Assembly: GCF_000758665.1 (NCBI RefSeq)
Contig: NZ_CP009285.1
Location: 4,402,001 to 4,466,000 of the forward strand
DNA from: Paenibacillus borealis
Lineage (GTDB): Bacteria; Bacillota; Bacilli; Paenibacillales; Paenibacillaceae
Length of the DNA stretch: 64,000 bases
Direction: 5' to 3'
Position numbers and translations under genes: made by a program. This document shows positions 1 to 8,603 of this stretch, piece after piece (the first letter of the stretch is position 1; each line of letters opens with the position of its first letter). The notes beneath the pieces were generated by a model. It saw only the letters and a program-made list of their open reading frames with translations. It made no database searches and was not told where the DNA came from.

Positions 1-2
1 GA

Positions 3-545
3 AAAGTAAAATATGCCGGTGTCTCTAATCATAATCTGGAAGAAATCAAATTGGCAGCCAGTATCTTGGCGGAAGAAGGACTGGAAATTTCAGCAGTACA
101 AAACCATTACAGTCTGCTGTACCGTTCATCAGAAGAAGCAGGAATTATAGATTACTGCAAAGAGCAAAATATTGTGTTCTTTTCATATATGGTCTTGGAA
201 CAAGGGGCATTGACTGACAAGTACAGTGCGCAACATCCTTTACCAAGCGGTACCCGTAGAGGCGAAGCATTTGATTCTGACACGCTCACCAAGCTGGAAG
301 GCTTAATTTTAGCTATGAGAAACATCGGAAGTAAACACAATGCATCCACTGCACAAATTGCAACAGCTTGGGCCATGGCGAAAGGAACCGTGCCGATTAT
401 CGGCGTTACGAAAACTTCCCACATTGAGGATGCTATAAAAGCAGCAGAAATCAGTCTGACCGAGCAAGAAATCACCGATCTTGAAGCGGCAGCAAAAGAG
501 ACCGGCGTAGAGGTCAAAGGCGAGTGGGAAAATTCGATGCATTAG
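3..545 (+). CDS. Aldo/keto reductase, C-terminal part
   Basis: The reading frame is open from the window edge (base 3) to a TAG at 543-545, so the N-terminal half of the gene lies outside. The roughly 180 visible residues fit the C-terminal half of the aldo/keto reductase TIM barrel: a GVSNHN stretch right at the edge, an AVQNHYSLL strand, and the cofactor-end segment with a PIIGVTK motif followed by helices 'HIEDAIKAAEISLTEQEI'. Such enzymes reduce carbonyls with NADPH in the cytosol. The catalytic Asp/Tyr/Lys/His set would be in the missing part, so activity and substrate cannot be judged. It reads away from the rest of the window and shows no link to the polyketide locus. Confidence 0.85.
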   Translation, partial: KVKYAGVSNHNLEEIKLAASILAEEGLEISAVQNHYSLLYRSSEEAGIIDYCKEQNIVFFSYMVLEQGALTDKYSAQHPLPSGTRRGEAFDSDTLTKLEGLILAMRNIGSKHNASTAQIATAWAMAKGTVPIIGVTKTSHIEDAIKAAEISLTEQEITDLEAAAKETGVEVKGEWENSMH

Positions 546-685
546 CACAAAAAATCGTATTGCTGTTAACATTGACAAACTTTTACTTGTGCATCGAACT
601 TAAAGTTGCGCCACTTGCCGTACGTTGACCTCACTATTTTCTGTAGAGGCCATTTATAACTCGTTTTTCACCTAAAGGAGTTTTT

Positions 686-770
686 ATGCCAGTCATTACA
701 ATTGAAGCAGCCAAATTAAATAAAGAGCAAAAAAAATGAGTTTACCCGCGGGGTTTCATTTGACGCTTAG
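686..770 (+). pseudogene. 4-oxalocrotonate tautomerase-like remnant
   Basis: An ATG at 686 follows an AAAGGAG ribosome binding site and encodes MPVITIEAAKLNKEQKK before a TGA at 737-739. This is the characteristic N-terminus of the small 4-OT tautomerase family, including the catalytic Pro directly after Met. The stop falls at the end of a run of A bases; in the neighbouring frame the sequence continues with EFTRGVSFDA and then stops at about 769. Normal family members are about 60-80 residues. A frameshift in the A tract plus truncation is the simplest reading. Confidence 0.5.
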
Positions 771-836
771 GGTACAACATGGAGTTTCCGGAGTTTTTTA
801 ATTCAGCGCTAATTCATTTTTGTAAAGCTTCACACT

Positions 837-873
837 AAAAACTCCTTCACCAAGTACACGGTTAAGGAGTTTT
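837..873. terminator. Hairpin terminator downstream of the NlpC/P60 gene
   Basis: AAAACTCCTT and AAGGAGTTTT form a perfect inverted repeat around a 16-base loop. The minus-strand copy ends in a T-run and lies about 65 bases beyond the stop of the NlpC/P60 gene. It could also stop transcripts from the left. Confidence 0.65.
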
Positions 874-939
874 CATATTATAGTAAAACTGCATACTCCA
901 ACGTTTAAGATAAATTCTTTTTTCTTATGATTAAGCAGC

Positions 940-1587
940 TTATTTAATACTGTTAAGCCAATCCCAAGCATCACCGATCGTCTGATCCTGAGACGAATCA
1001 GCGGAAGGAGAAGTTGGGGAGAGTGTGTCCGGAGTAGCAGATCCGCTATCTGAAACAGCTTGTCCGTTAGCAGGTAATACGCGGCGTGCTGTTGTATAAT
1101 GTGAATCCCACCAGCCTGTATCCAGAGCAGTAATGGTCACTCCATCTTCTCCGTACGTATGAAGTATTTTACCGTTGCCCATATATACCGCTACATGATG
1201 AATCGGGGAATAGAAAAATACAAGATCGCCAGGCTGAAGCTCATTTCTTGACACAAATGTTCCAGTTGTAGACTGGTCTTTGGAAGAACGGGGGAGTGTG
1301 ATTCCATTTTGTTCGAAAATAAACTGCGTGAATGAAGAGCAGTCAAAAGAACTCGAATCCCCCGACTCTGCACCGTATTCATAGCGGACGCCCTGATATT
1401 TCAATCCTGTTGCAATGACCTGATCGGCAACGCTCGTAGATGCGGAGTCTGAGGCAGATGTACTTGTTGCCGCATATGCTGTACTGCTGCTGCCGATCAA
1501 GCCGGTTGCGCCAGTAAGCAAGACCATACCTAAGCTGACTACGATACTTAAGTTGCGGAAACGTCTTGTGCCGTGAATTGTATTCAT
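940..1587 (-). CDS. Secreted NlpC/P60 (C40) cell-wall hydrolase
   Basis: This 215-residue protein has a clear signal peptide: basic residues near position 9, a hydrophobic core at about 15-32 and an Ala-X-Ala type exit near AYAA (about 38-40). A short Ser/Thr-rich linker is followed by a C-terminal C40 domain. The catalytic Cys sits in FDCSSFTQF and the His in HHVAVYMG, followed by the ILHTYG segment typical of NlpC/P60. The family cleaves D-gamma-glutamyl-diaminopimelate bonds in peptidoglycan stem peptides outside the membrane. The last 40 residues are low-complexity Ser/Pro/Asp. The gene is alone, starts behind a GGAGG site, and has a hairpin terminator at 837-873. A housekeeping autolysin role is likely. 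Confidence 0.88.
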   Translation of the reverse strand: MNTIHGTRRFRNLSIVVSLGMVLLTGATGLIGSSSTAYAATSTSASDSASTSVADQVIATGLKYQGVRYEYGAESGDSSSFDCSSFTQFIFEQNGITLPRSSKDQSTTGTFVSRNELQPGDLVFFYSPIHHVAVYMGNGKILHTYGEDGVTITALDTGWWDSHYTTARRVLPANGQAVSDSGSATPDTLSPTSPSADSSQDQTIGDAWDWLNSIK

Positions 1588-1747
1588 ATGTTACCTCCTG
1601 TTGTTGCAGTCTGGTTAATTGTCTGATTCAACTCTAACACAGAATTTATTAACATTAATTGCTAATGGCTGCGATTTCACTTCTCCTTCAAGGCTTACAA
1701 GCCGTTTATTAAAAAAAGATTACGATTTTGTCATTATTTTTTATTGA

Positions 1748-2235
1748 CATGCCTGGTACAGGGAGCATGGTGAAGATGCGGAAGGCAGAGACTCAGCCGA
1801 GCGAGTAGCCAATCTTGAACTGATAAATCATTTTAATGCACTTAGATTCAAATCGGGACTACCGCTAATACTCAAGACATCAAGTTGATTCTTAAGGCGA
1901 TAGATGAAGCGAACCTGGATGTGGAGACGGAAATCATGATTGCCGAGGCAGATGCCGATTGGAGATCAATGCTTGACCGCGCTCTTGATTTGGGTGTGAC
2001 TGGGCTTCTTCTCAGCGCATGCGGCTACGTTCAACCGCGGAGTATCCACTGAACACATTATCGGTCATATCGGGGAGCAAATCTCTTATCTCGCAGCCCA
2101 TGGAGGAAGAGTCTCCTTTGATCCGATAGATGGTCCCAGACAGACCGATTGTTGGAGATTGGGCATTCCTCTCATGGAGATGAAGGACACCACCGGATTC
2201 ACCATTTCCTGCAGTGCTGGACAGAAACGTCGTCG
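1748..2235 (+). pseudogene. Decayed gene, possibly HMGL/pyruvate carboxyltransferase-like
   Basis: Three coding-like stretches occur in successive frames on the plus strand. At 1748-1857 a frame contains AERVANLELINHFNALRFK. From 1861 another contains DVETEIMIAEADADW and LDRALDLGVTGLLLSA and ends at a TGA at 2050-2052. From about 2021 a third frame contains HIIGHIGEQISYLAAHGGRV, SFDPIDGPRQT and LMEMKDTTGF. The last two motifs recall HMGL-like TIM-barrel enzymes, in which a late strand ends in a DTxG motif. At least two frameshifts and an internal stop rule out an intact product. The family assignment is tentative. Confidence 0.35.
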
Positions 2236-2493
2236 AGAGAGTGAGGGCTGCAGTGATCCAAGCAGTTGTTGTCTTCCGGGCAAGCGAGAGTTATGCCTGT
2301 TGACTTGATGGATGGAGTGTCGTAATCAACCCAACAACGGGAAAGGCTGTGTATTTCATTGTCCATTAATGCAAAATTGTAGGTGAAGGATTCCCGGTAG
2401 TTATTTTGCATGGCTGGTCTTTGGATCACAGCGTAATGTCTGTATGCCTTGAGCCAAATATGATGGTAGGGGAATTAGGTAAATAAAGATACA

Positions 2494-2652
2494 TTGGAGT
2501 GGATTCAAGAACAATGGTCATATCGATTTTGTCTGATGTTTTTCTATTTAAAAAATGAAATCATATGTACCGGCACGGATATCCATGGATTATCCAAAAA
2601 TTATCAACTGATTAATTACGTAAGTTCATATATTAAGAAGCATGATTATTAA
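2494..2652 (+). CDS. Possible small protein or gene remnant
   Basis: A 52-codon frame from TTG 2494 to TAA 2650-2652 is followed at once by a perfect hairpin terminator (2653-2680), which is why I list it. It encodes a short sequence with an aromatic/hydrophobic middle (RFCLMFFYL) and a basic end (SSYIKKHDY). There is no good ribosome binding site, and the frame stays open only back to about 2476. It may be the tail of a lost gene whose terminator survives. I do not recognise it. Confidence 0.2.
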   Translation: MEWIQEQWSYRFCLMFFYLKNEIICTGTDIHGLSKNYQLINYVSSYIKKHDY

Positions 2653-2680
2653 AAACAACTCCAATTGAGTTGTTTTTTTA
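2653..2680 (+). terminator. Intrinsic terminator
   Basis: AACAACTC and GAGTTGTT pair perfectly around a 5-base loop and are followed by a run of seven T bases. This is a textbook intrinsic terminator for transcription from the left. Confidence 0.8.
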
Positions 2681-2700
2681 TGGCTAGAATAGGGGCTTTG

Positions 2701-2807
2701 TCGGCAATGGGACTAAGTTCTTGTCCTACAAGGGACTATATTCTTGTTCACAAACATGTTGTTGTGTTGTCAAATGTAGGAGGACAAGAACTTGATCCCA
2801 TTGCCGA
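2701..2807. repeat. Imperfect 30-bp terminal inverted repeats with an extra internal copy
   Basis: The left arm (2701-2730) and the right arm (2775-2807) are near-perfect reverse complements over about 30 bases, differing by a CT/TC swap and a 3-base insertion. Inside the left part the core GGGACTAAGTTCTTGTCC (2709-2726) recurs directly as GGGACTATATTCTTGTTC (2732-2749). The inverted third copy is at 2782-2799. There is no coding sequence in the roughly 107 bp. It could be a MITE-like mobile remnant or a cluster of regulator binding sites. I see no convincing target-site duplication. Confidence 0.7.
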
Positions 2808-3165
2808 TTTGATAATAATCTAAAGTTATTTGTGCTAAGTAATATGTTTGACTCGAGGTTGGATGAAGAAAGCTATCATGATCATAAAGGTAATGTCTCA
2901 GAGTAATGACGAGACTGTACCTTAAGATAATAGTGAAGTTAAAGTATACTAATGTGATTGGAACTAACCTGAGAGTAGGTCAAGAGGAAGATATGCGTGA
3001 AGGAAAATTGACTACTGGCGTTATATCCGATAATCCTCTTTTATATGGAAAGTAAATGTTTGAACATGGACAATGTACTTCTTTTAACGGTACAACGTAT
3101 TTTAGAGAAACTGGATTAGTCAAATTGGTTGACCCGTTGAATGTTCATGAATGGGGTGGTGGGCT
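2808..3165 (+). other. Leader region of the monooxygenase gene, no supported gene
   Basis: This AT-rich stretch separates the repeat from the HpaB-like gene. It contains a 20-codon frame at 2993-3055 behind a GAGGAAG sequence and a further frame from 3056 that overlaps the monooxygenase in another phase. Neither has recognisable protein features. A promoter for the downstream gene must lie here or upstream, but I could not pick a convincing one. Confidence 0.3.
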
Positions 3166-4623
3166 ATGGCAATTAAGAACGGCAAAGAATATACCGATCG
3201 TATCAACCGCCAGCAAATCAATATATGGTATCAAGGTAAAACCATCAAAAGGCCTTTATCCAGCCATCCTGCTTTCAACGGATTAATAAAGACCCAAGCT
3301 GAAATGTATGATATGCAGCATCAGAAGAAAATCATGGAACAAATGACCTTTCAAAGCGGGACTGACGGGGAGCGTTACGGACTTTCCTTCCTGGCACCAA
3401 GAAGCAAGGAAGACCTAGTTCGCAGGAGAATCATGATGGAATTGTGGGCAGAGAAGCACCATGGGTTTTTAGGGAGATCACCAGATTATATGAATACGAC
3501 GCTGATGTCTTTATATACCGCGGCTCATCTGTTACAAGAATACAATCCGGAATATGAAGATAATCTCAAAAAGTACTATGAATACTGCCGCAGTCAGGAC
3601 ATCACATTATCCCATGCATTCATTCAACCGTTTGCCAGCCGATTGTCCGAACTGGTGGACGAGGTTGATGATTCAATTACAGCTAAAGTTATCGATCGCA
3701 AGGAGAACGGAATTGTGGTAAACGGTGCTTTTATGATGGCTACGCAGGCAGCAACCTGTGATGAAATACTGGTGTTCCCTTCACCTCTCCCTTCCATGCT
3801 GGAACCGGATAATCCATATGCCTTTGCATTTGCCGTTCCCAATGATCTGGAAGGGATGACCTTCATTTGTCGTGAGAGTTATTCAGGCTCATCTCATTAT
3901 GATCATCCGCTGAGCAGCAGATTTGAAGAAATGGACGCCATGGTTATCTTCGATCACGTGTTCATACCACGCAACCGAATCTTTTACTTAGGGAATGAAG
4001 AGATTGGAGAGCGGCTGTTCAGCGAAGGGAATTTTCACAGCCATGCAGGTCATCAGGTGCTTACACGTTACATTGCCAAGACGGAATTTCTTCTTGGCCT
4101 GATCTCTAAATTGTCGGATGAACAGAATATCGCTCTCGAAGCAGTTACTATGGAGCGGATATCCCGGATTTTGACCATGCTTGAAAATTTGAAATCCCTT
4201 CGTCTGGCTTCGGAAATTATGGCAGAACCGGATTCCAAAGGCTATTATGTGCCGGCCAAAAAGCCGCTGATTGCTGCTACGATGCAGTATTCCTCTTTTT
4301 ATCAGGAGATGCTGGGTATGCTCCAGGACATCAGTTCCAGCAGCCTTGTTATGCTTCCTTCCGAGACAGACTTCGAATCTGATGCCGGTGACTTTATCCG
4401 TCTTTATCTTAAAGGACAGGATACATCAGCCTGCGACCGGATTTCTCTTTTCCGACTGACCTGGGAACTGGGTGTCGGTCCCTTCGGCGGCAGACAGAAA
4501 CAGTTTGAGCGCTTTTTCTTTGGAAACACCCGTACGCTTTCTTCCCGAATGTATAACGTATACAGTCTGGACAAATACAAAGCGATGATTGATGAATTTC
4601 TGCACCGCGGGGAAACCCACTGA
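3166..4623 (+). CDS. HpaB-family FADH2-dependent aromatic monooxygenase
   Basis: The product is 485 residues, the usual size for the oxygenase component of 4-hydroxyphenylacetate 3-hydroxylase and relatives (HpaB/PvcC/4-BUDH). Visible family features include an N-terminal NGKEYTDRI segment, HHGFLGRSPDYMN, the acyl-CoA dehydrogenase-like middle with SHAFIQP, the NGAFMMATQAATCDEILVFP strand and the GGRQKQFERFFFG end. The family hydroxylates phenols with reduced flavin supplied by a partner reductase. I chose ATG 3166 because GGTGGTGGG lies just upstream; an in-frame ATG at 3151 would add five residues without a proper site. No flavin reductase gene lies nearby. The substrate is unknown. Confidence 0.9.
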   Translation: MAIKNGKEYTDRINRQQINIWYQGKTIKRPLSSHPAFNGLIKTQAEMYDMQHQKKIMEQMTFQSGTDGERYGLSFLAPRSKEDLVRRRIMMELWAEKHHGFLGRSPDYMNTTLMSLYTAAHLLQEYNPEYEDNLKKYYEYCRSQDITLSHAFIQPFASRLSELVDEVDDSITAKVIDRKENGIVVNGAFMMATQAATCDEILVFPSPLPSMLEPDNPYAFAFAVPNDLEGMTFICRESYSGSSHYDHPLSSRFEEMDAMVIFDHVFIPRNRIFYLGNEEIGERLFSEGNFHSHAGHQVLTRYIAKTEFLLGLISKLSDEQNIALEAVTMERISRILTMLENLKSLRLASEIMAEPDSKGYYVPAKKPLIAATMQYSSFYQEMLGMLQDISSSSLVMLPSETDFESDAGDFIRLYLKGQDTSACDRISLFRLTWELGVGPFGGRQKQFERFFFGNTRTLSSRMYNVYSLDKYKAMIDEFLHRGETH

Positions 4624-4700
4624 TTCCAGAGACGTGGCAATTCCTCGCCTGAACTTCACTGCATGGAAGGAACACTAAACGGATTTCTCAGATTGTCGAG

Positions 4701-4735
4701 AACCCCAGGTCTTTTAAAGACTCTGGGTTTCTTTT
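4701..4735 (+). terminator. Terminator of the HpaB-like gene
   Basis: AACCCCAGGTCTTT and AAAGACTCTGGGTT form an almost complete stem, followed by TCTTTTG. It lies about 80 bases after the monooxygenase stop codon. Confidence 0.75.
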
Positions 4736-4811
4736 GTATTTCAATGGCAAGCCGTAATTCCTGCAGGATATCCGTGTAAGTGTCTAAGAGAGAAGTATTG
4801 GAGGGGATCAT

Positions 4812-5250
4812 ATGAGAGAACTAAAAAATATTGAAGAATGTATTCTGGAACGCGCACTGTACCCAATGGGAAAGAATAAAAGCTGCAATATCGCGATTCG
4901 GGCAATTGCCAAGGAAGCTAATGTAGATGTAAGTGCCATCAATTATTTTCAGAAGTAAAGACGAAATGCTCAACCTGGTAAAAGAATTTCACATTCAAAA
5001 TATCCTAACTGTATTGTCAATATTACAAAATGAAGCCTGCAGTACAAAAGAGAAGATGCTGCTAGCCGCAAACAAGATTATGGAATATTCGCTGCGTTTT
5101 CCCGGTAACAGAGTAATATATACACATTCCTTAGAATGTTCGGATAAGGATGAAACTTTAAGACAGATTATTGATCTATCGTAGGAGATAGGCGGCCTGC
5201 TCAAAGAGTGTTTACGTAATCTCATGTGCCCGGCTGAAGAAGTATAGCGT
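4812..5250 (+). pseudogene. TetR/AcrR-type regulator, broken by a frameshift and a stop
   Basis: Behind a GGAGGGG site an ATG at 4812 opens a TetR-type helix-turn-helix: IRAIAKEANVDVSAINY, then QK and a TAA at about 4956-4958. One frame over, the missing continuation FRSKDEMLNLVKEFH begins at once, so a single-base change in the TTTTC stretch near 4948 split the gene. The second part runs into a TAG at 5182-5184 and continues as EIGGLLKECLRNLMCPAEEV to a stop at about 5248. The remaining ligand-binding region is also far shorter than the usual 190-200 residue protein. The gene is decayed. Confidence 0.75.
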
Positions 5251-5251
5251 C

Positions 5252-5377
5252 ATGGGTGTTGGCGACCAGCGGCAGCAAAAAGAAATGCTGAAAGCAGTCC
5301 CTCTGGAACAGAAGCAGAAGGTGCGAATCCACAGGCTAGAGGCAGAGCAAGCCAAACTTAGCTACGTTAAGGATTGA
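5252..5377 (+). CDS. Small ORF of unknown function, possibly part of the decayed locus
   Basis: A 41-codon frame starts at ATG 5252, directly after the broken TetR gene, and ends at TGA 5375-5377. It is rich in Gln, Lys and Glu and would form a charged helix (LEQKQKVRIHRLEAEQAKL). There is no clear ribosome binding site. I do not recognise it; it may be residue of a longer gene. Confidence 0.2.
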   Translation: MGVGDQRQQKEMLKAVPLEQKQKVRIHRLEAEQAKLSYVKD

Positions 5378-5805
5378 TGCTGCCAATCAAACTACAAAAT
5401 AAAGGGACTAACTTAGTCATGTACATATGTACAAAATACGGGTTTTGTGAAGTAGTAGTAAGTGAATAAACAGGACCAGCCTAAATCAGGCCTTTTTTGT
5501 GTCTGAGCCGGCTTATTTACTTGTTATACTTTTAATGTTTATTACTGCGCTAATCCTCTTTATCTTTTTAAAGATCTTTATTCTTTTCGGCGCTCACTTT
5601 TCATTTAGTAAATACGGCCATTTACGATGCTGATTTATTTAACTCTTGTCAATTTCTGCATAACCCATGAGCAGCAGCAAATTTATGATTCACATCCAAA
5701 TGTATTTTATTGTGTCTCTTCAGGATTCATGTTATTTCTTTCACAGAACTATCCTGTTAACTTCAAAGATCAAATTGAATCCATCAGTCCTTAGCCTGCT
5801 GTGAC
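5378..5805. other. Gene-free AT-rich region
   Basis: This stretch holds a 12-base palindrome (GTACATATGTAC near 5420) and a small terminator-like hairpin at 5479-5498. The rest is AT-rich sequence without a frame, ribosome binding site or RNA structure I can support. Confidence 0.4.
5479..5498 (+). terminator. Small terminator-like hairpin
   Basis: GCCT-AAATC-AGGC is followed by CTTTTTT. The stem is only 4 bp, so this is a weak call. Confidence 0.4.
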
Positions 5806-6531
5806 TTAATCCTTATTTGCAACATAATTTATCAATAATCCGCCGTCATTCAGTTTCTCGACGTGCTTTAACAAGAAATTGACTGGCATAACCTCACCAA
5901 GATTAGGCTTTGTTTCAAAGAGTGTCAAAGATTCAGACTTACCCTCAGTGATGGGAACTATTACTAAGCTTAATTCATCAATCAGCTGTTCACGCAAAAA
6001 GGCCCCGTTTAAAACGCCTCCTCCCTCCAGCATGAGTTTGTCTATTGAGAATAAATGTTTTAGCTTTTGAACAACTACCGTAAAATCTAACTGTTCCCGT
6101 CCACCGAAAATATAAGATATACCTATTTTTCGCAGATGAGCAAGGTATGCATCAGATACTTGCTCTGTAAGCACTTCAATAATATGATCATCTAACCTAT
6201 TCTCGTTCCATGCTGAAATGAAGTTTTGTGTCCAGCCTAATTTACCAGAAGGGTCTATAGCTATCGCATACGTTGTATAAGCTGTGGGTGCCACATAGTC
6301 GGTTCTAGGGATAGGCGAATGAGTTCCATGCGCCAACTCTAATGTATATCCCAGCGTAAAGTGTTCCTCCATGGTAATTCTGCCGCACATCCATGCTGTG
6401 CTTCCGTACCGTTCATGAATTTTTTCATACTCTTCAATAAAATATGGGGAGCGTTCCTCTTCCAGGAAATTACCGGTAATCCTTCCATCTAAAGATGTGA
6501 GCATATGGAAAATGATATAGGGTCTTTCCAA
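5806..6531 (-). CDS. RibD C-terminal/dihydrofolate reductase-like oxidoreductase
   Basis: This 241-residue protein has the layout of the RibD_C / DHFR-like family. It opens with a strand and the SLDGRITG loop that contacts NADPH, has an AWMCGRITMEE segment in the middle, YIFGGREQLD, and a late MLEGGGVLNGAFL motif that closes the cofactor site. Free-standing members reduce pterin- or ribitylaminopyrimidine-like substrates or are of unknown specificity. I use a TTG start at 6531 because AGGAGGGG lies seven bases upstream and no better ATG exists. It is followed by an AT-rich region and is probably a single-gene unit. There is no link to riboflavin genes nearby. Confidence 0.82.
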   Translation of the reverse strand: MERPYIIFHMLTSLDGRITGNFLEEERSPYFIEEYEKIHERYGSTAWMCGRITMEEHFTLGYTLELAHGTHSPIPRTDYVAPTAYTTYAIAIDPSGKLGWTQNFISAWNENRLDDHIIEVLTEQVSDAYLAHLRKIGISYIFGGREQLDFTVVVQKLKHLFSIDKLMLEGGGVLNGAFLREQLIDELSLVIVPITEGKSESLTLFETKPNLGEVMPVNFLLKHVEKLNDGGLLINYVANKD

Positions 6532-6596
6532 AAAAGGCCCCTCCTTTCTAAATGAACAACAGGGAGCTTCTTATCATTACCTATTAAAATTACCCG

Positions 6597-7004
6597 TTAA
6601 ATTTTGTTATATTCCTCATCGGATACGGCTTCCAGCCATTCAGGTGTACCCGCAGTGATTGCAATGTGTTCAAACCAGCTGTCTTTGGTTGCGCCATGCC
6701 AGTGTTTGACGCCATCATGGGTAACGATAACATCCCCAGCCTGCAAGAATTGAGCAGGTTTACCCTCCTCCTGATACCAGCCCTCTCCACCGGTCACTAA
6801 TAAAAGCTGGAACCCGTTACGATGAATATGCCAGTTATTTCTGCATCCCGGTTCAAAAGTTACATTACCAACCCCAACATTCAACTTTGGGTCAGCAATC
6901 AAAGATTTAAGATAGCTTTGTCCTACAAAATATTGGGCATACGCTTCATTCTTATCGCCAACCGGGAAAATAACACCATTTTTTACTTCTTCGAATTTTG
7001 CCAC
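6597..7004 (-). CDS. Cupin-domain protein
   Basis: This is a compact 135-residue single-domain cupin. The first cupin motif reads NWHIHRNGFQLLLVTGGEGWYQ and the second AGDVIVTHDGVKHWHGA, giving His and Glu/Gln ligands for a metal ion. The N-terminal part (GDKNEAYAQYFVGQSYLKSL) is typical of the cupins that accompany carboxymuconolactone decarboxylase-like proteins. The enzymatic activity of this group is unsettled. The start is a GTG at 7004 behind GGAGG. It is transcribed divergently from a TetR regulator at 7185, and the shared region contains repeated boxes, so direct control by that regulator is likely. Confidence 0.85.
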   Translation of the reverse strand: MAKFEEVKNGVIFPVGDKNEAYAQYFVGQSYLKSLIADPKLNVGVGNVTFEPGCRNNWHIHRNGFQLLLVTGGEGWYQEEGKPAQFLQAGDVIVTHDGVKHWHGATKDSWFEHIAITAGTPEWLEAVSDEEYNKI

Positions 7005-7046
7005 TTTAATTCCTCCAATTCATTTTGTTCTTACTAAATCCGCATG

Positions 7047-7137
7047 TTGATGCGTTATCGCACATCTGTATATAATATAAGATGAATAAATGAAATCCTC
7101 AATAATCAAAACACGCTAACTTGTATGTTATTGCACA
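7047..7137. promoter_or_regulatory. Divergent promoter region with repeated operator-like boxes
   Basis: Between the cupin and TetR genes the 11-mer GTTATCGCACA (7054-7064) recurs as GTTATTGCACA (7127-7137). On the plus strand TTGATG (7047-7052) and TATAAT (7071-7076) are spaced by 18 bases as a possible sigma-A promoter for tetR. The first box overlaps this promoter and the second lies 48 bases before the tetR start codon. Confidence 0.5.
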
Positions 7138-7184
7138 AGTACATTGAAATTGTACGGAAACTTAAAGAAAGCTTGGTGACTAAA

Positions 7185-7730
7185 ATGTCCAGGATTGATA
7201 GAAGGGTACAAAAATCTCAAGAAGCAATCAAAAATGCCCTTATAGAGCTAATGGCTGAAAAAAAATTCGATCAAATTACAATACAAGACATTTCTGATAA
7301 AGCAAATGTCGGTCGGAGAACCATTTATGACCATTACACAGATAAATTTGATTTACTGGATAAGCTCATCGAAGAGCATCTAAACGAACTGAGAAACCTG
7401 TGCAAATCAGCAGCAGATTTAAGTTTTGTGGAAGGGAATCTGATATGGTTTGAATACTTTGAGCGCCATTATTCCTTCTTTTCGACCATATTATCCAGTA
7501 ATGGGGCTCCAGCTTTTCGTAGTCAGTTCCTGAAATTTGTAATCGAGGAGCTGGATGGGGAAGTAGAATTAACTGAAGGAATAAATCAAGGATTAAGTAA
7601 GGAATTAATTCTAAAATTTTTTGGAGCTGCCATCGTAGAGACAGTAATAGCCTGGATTACTGATGGATTATCAGAACCTTCGAAAGTTATAGCAGAGCAA
7701 GCGGGGATTTTGTTAGATAGAAATTTTTAG
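7185..7730 (+). CDS. TetR/AcrR family transcriptional regulator
   Basis: The protein is 181 residues from ATG 7185, which I prefer over a TTG at 7125 because GGTG lies six bases before it and because the sequence then begins with the usual short basic arm (SRIDRRVQKSQEAI). The helix-turn-helix is at about residues 25-50 (FDQITIQDISDKANVGRRTI), followed by YDHYTDKFDLLDKL. The C-terminal helical part binds a ligand and dimerises. It is divergent from the cupin gene and, as in many TetR pairs, probably represses that gene and itself. The ligand cannot be read from the sequence. Confidence 0.88.
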   Translation: MSRIDRRVQKSQEAIKNALIELMAEKKFDQITIQDISDKANVGRRTIYDHYTDKFDLLDKLIEEHLNELRNLCKSAADLSFVEGNLIWFEYFERHYSFFSTILSSNGAPAFRSQFLKFVIEELDGEVELTEGINQGLSKELILKFFGAAIVETVIAWITDGLSEPSKVIAEQAGILLDRNF

Positions 7731-7913
7731 AAGACTCTATGTTCTCTTCCTTTGCTGTCGCTGTTCTCATTATCTTATATTATCTCCTTTTCACCTGCCC
7801 ATTGCAGAAGACGTTATCCATCTGATTTTACAGAAAAATATTGTCAAATCCTTAACACTCATGTCATTATAAGTAGGTTCGTATTATATATAACATTAAA
7901 GGGAGTGTGAATT

Positions 7914-8586
7914 TGAGTCGTTTTAATCTAGTCCTCATTTTTGTTTTATCTATCATGATAGCTTTTCTGCTGGGGATTTATGTGGCCCGAGCGTTGAAAC
8001 ACGCTTGAACGGGCAGACTTTAGCAAGCAGTCCCATTACCGGGGAATTACCGCCGAGCACTGCAGAGGATACCCCTGCTACTGCTGAAGCCGTCGCTCCT
8101 GATCCTGAACCTTCCCCCGAATCAGCCGTCCTGGATGATATGCCTTCGGACAATGATACGGGTCTCATCGATAATGACTCTGCCGGCTATGACTTTGAAG
8201 ATCTGCCGGATGAAGGCACTCCATCGGGCGAAGGCGTTGGAGAACCAATAGAATTCAAGTACAGCATGAATTCTGCTGATGCTATTAAGCTTACCTGGGA
8301 AGCCTACAACCTAACCGGAAAGACGATCAATTATTACACAGCACATATCAGTACGTATAATCCGGTGGGCGATCCTTCTTATGATCAGCTGAGCGGCAAA
8401 AGCAACTTTCTCGTTAAATACGTGGGGCCGGTTGGGCCTGATGAGACTTTATTTATTTACAGTGACTTTACATACCAGAACACCCTGGATCGGATTATCA
8501 TTGACCAGCTTACTCTTCAATATGATGACGGTACTACAGAAACCTTCGACTATGGTTACGAAACTACAGGAGATAGCGGTTACTAA
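7914..8586 (+). pseudogene. Membrane-anchored surface protein, apparent frameshift
   Basis: A TTG at 7914 behind AAGGGAG opens a frame encoding a membrane anchor (NLVLIFVLSIMIAFLLGIY) that stops at TGA 8007-8009 after KHA. In the next frame the sequence continues without a ribosome binding site to TAA 8584-8586. This part has a Pro/Glu/Asp-rich linker (about 70 residues) and a beta-rich domain with NLTGKTINYYTAHIS, YNPVGDP and YVGPVGPDET. The last features resemble the DUF5780-type extracellular domain in which a polar 'NAVGDP' turn is conserved; that match is from memory. One missing base near 8004 would restore a single protein of about 223 residues. A sequencing error is possible. Confidence 0.55.
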
Positions 8587-8603
8587 TCCAAATGCGTAAT
8601 CAA

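Noticed and set aside
3056..3286. 76-codon frame before and inside the HpaB-like gene
   Set aside because: It overlaps the start of a well-supported gene in another phase and has no protein-like features.
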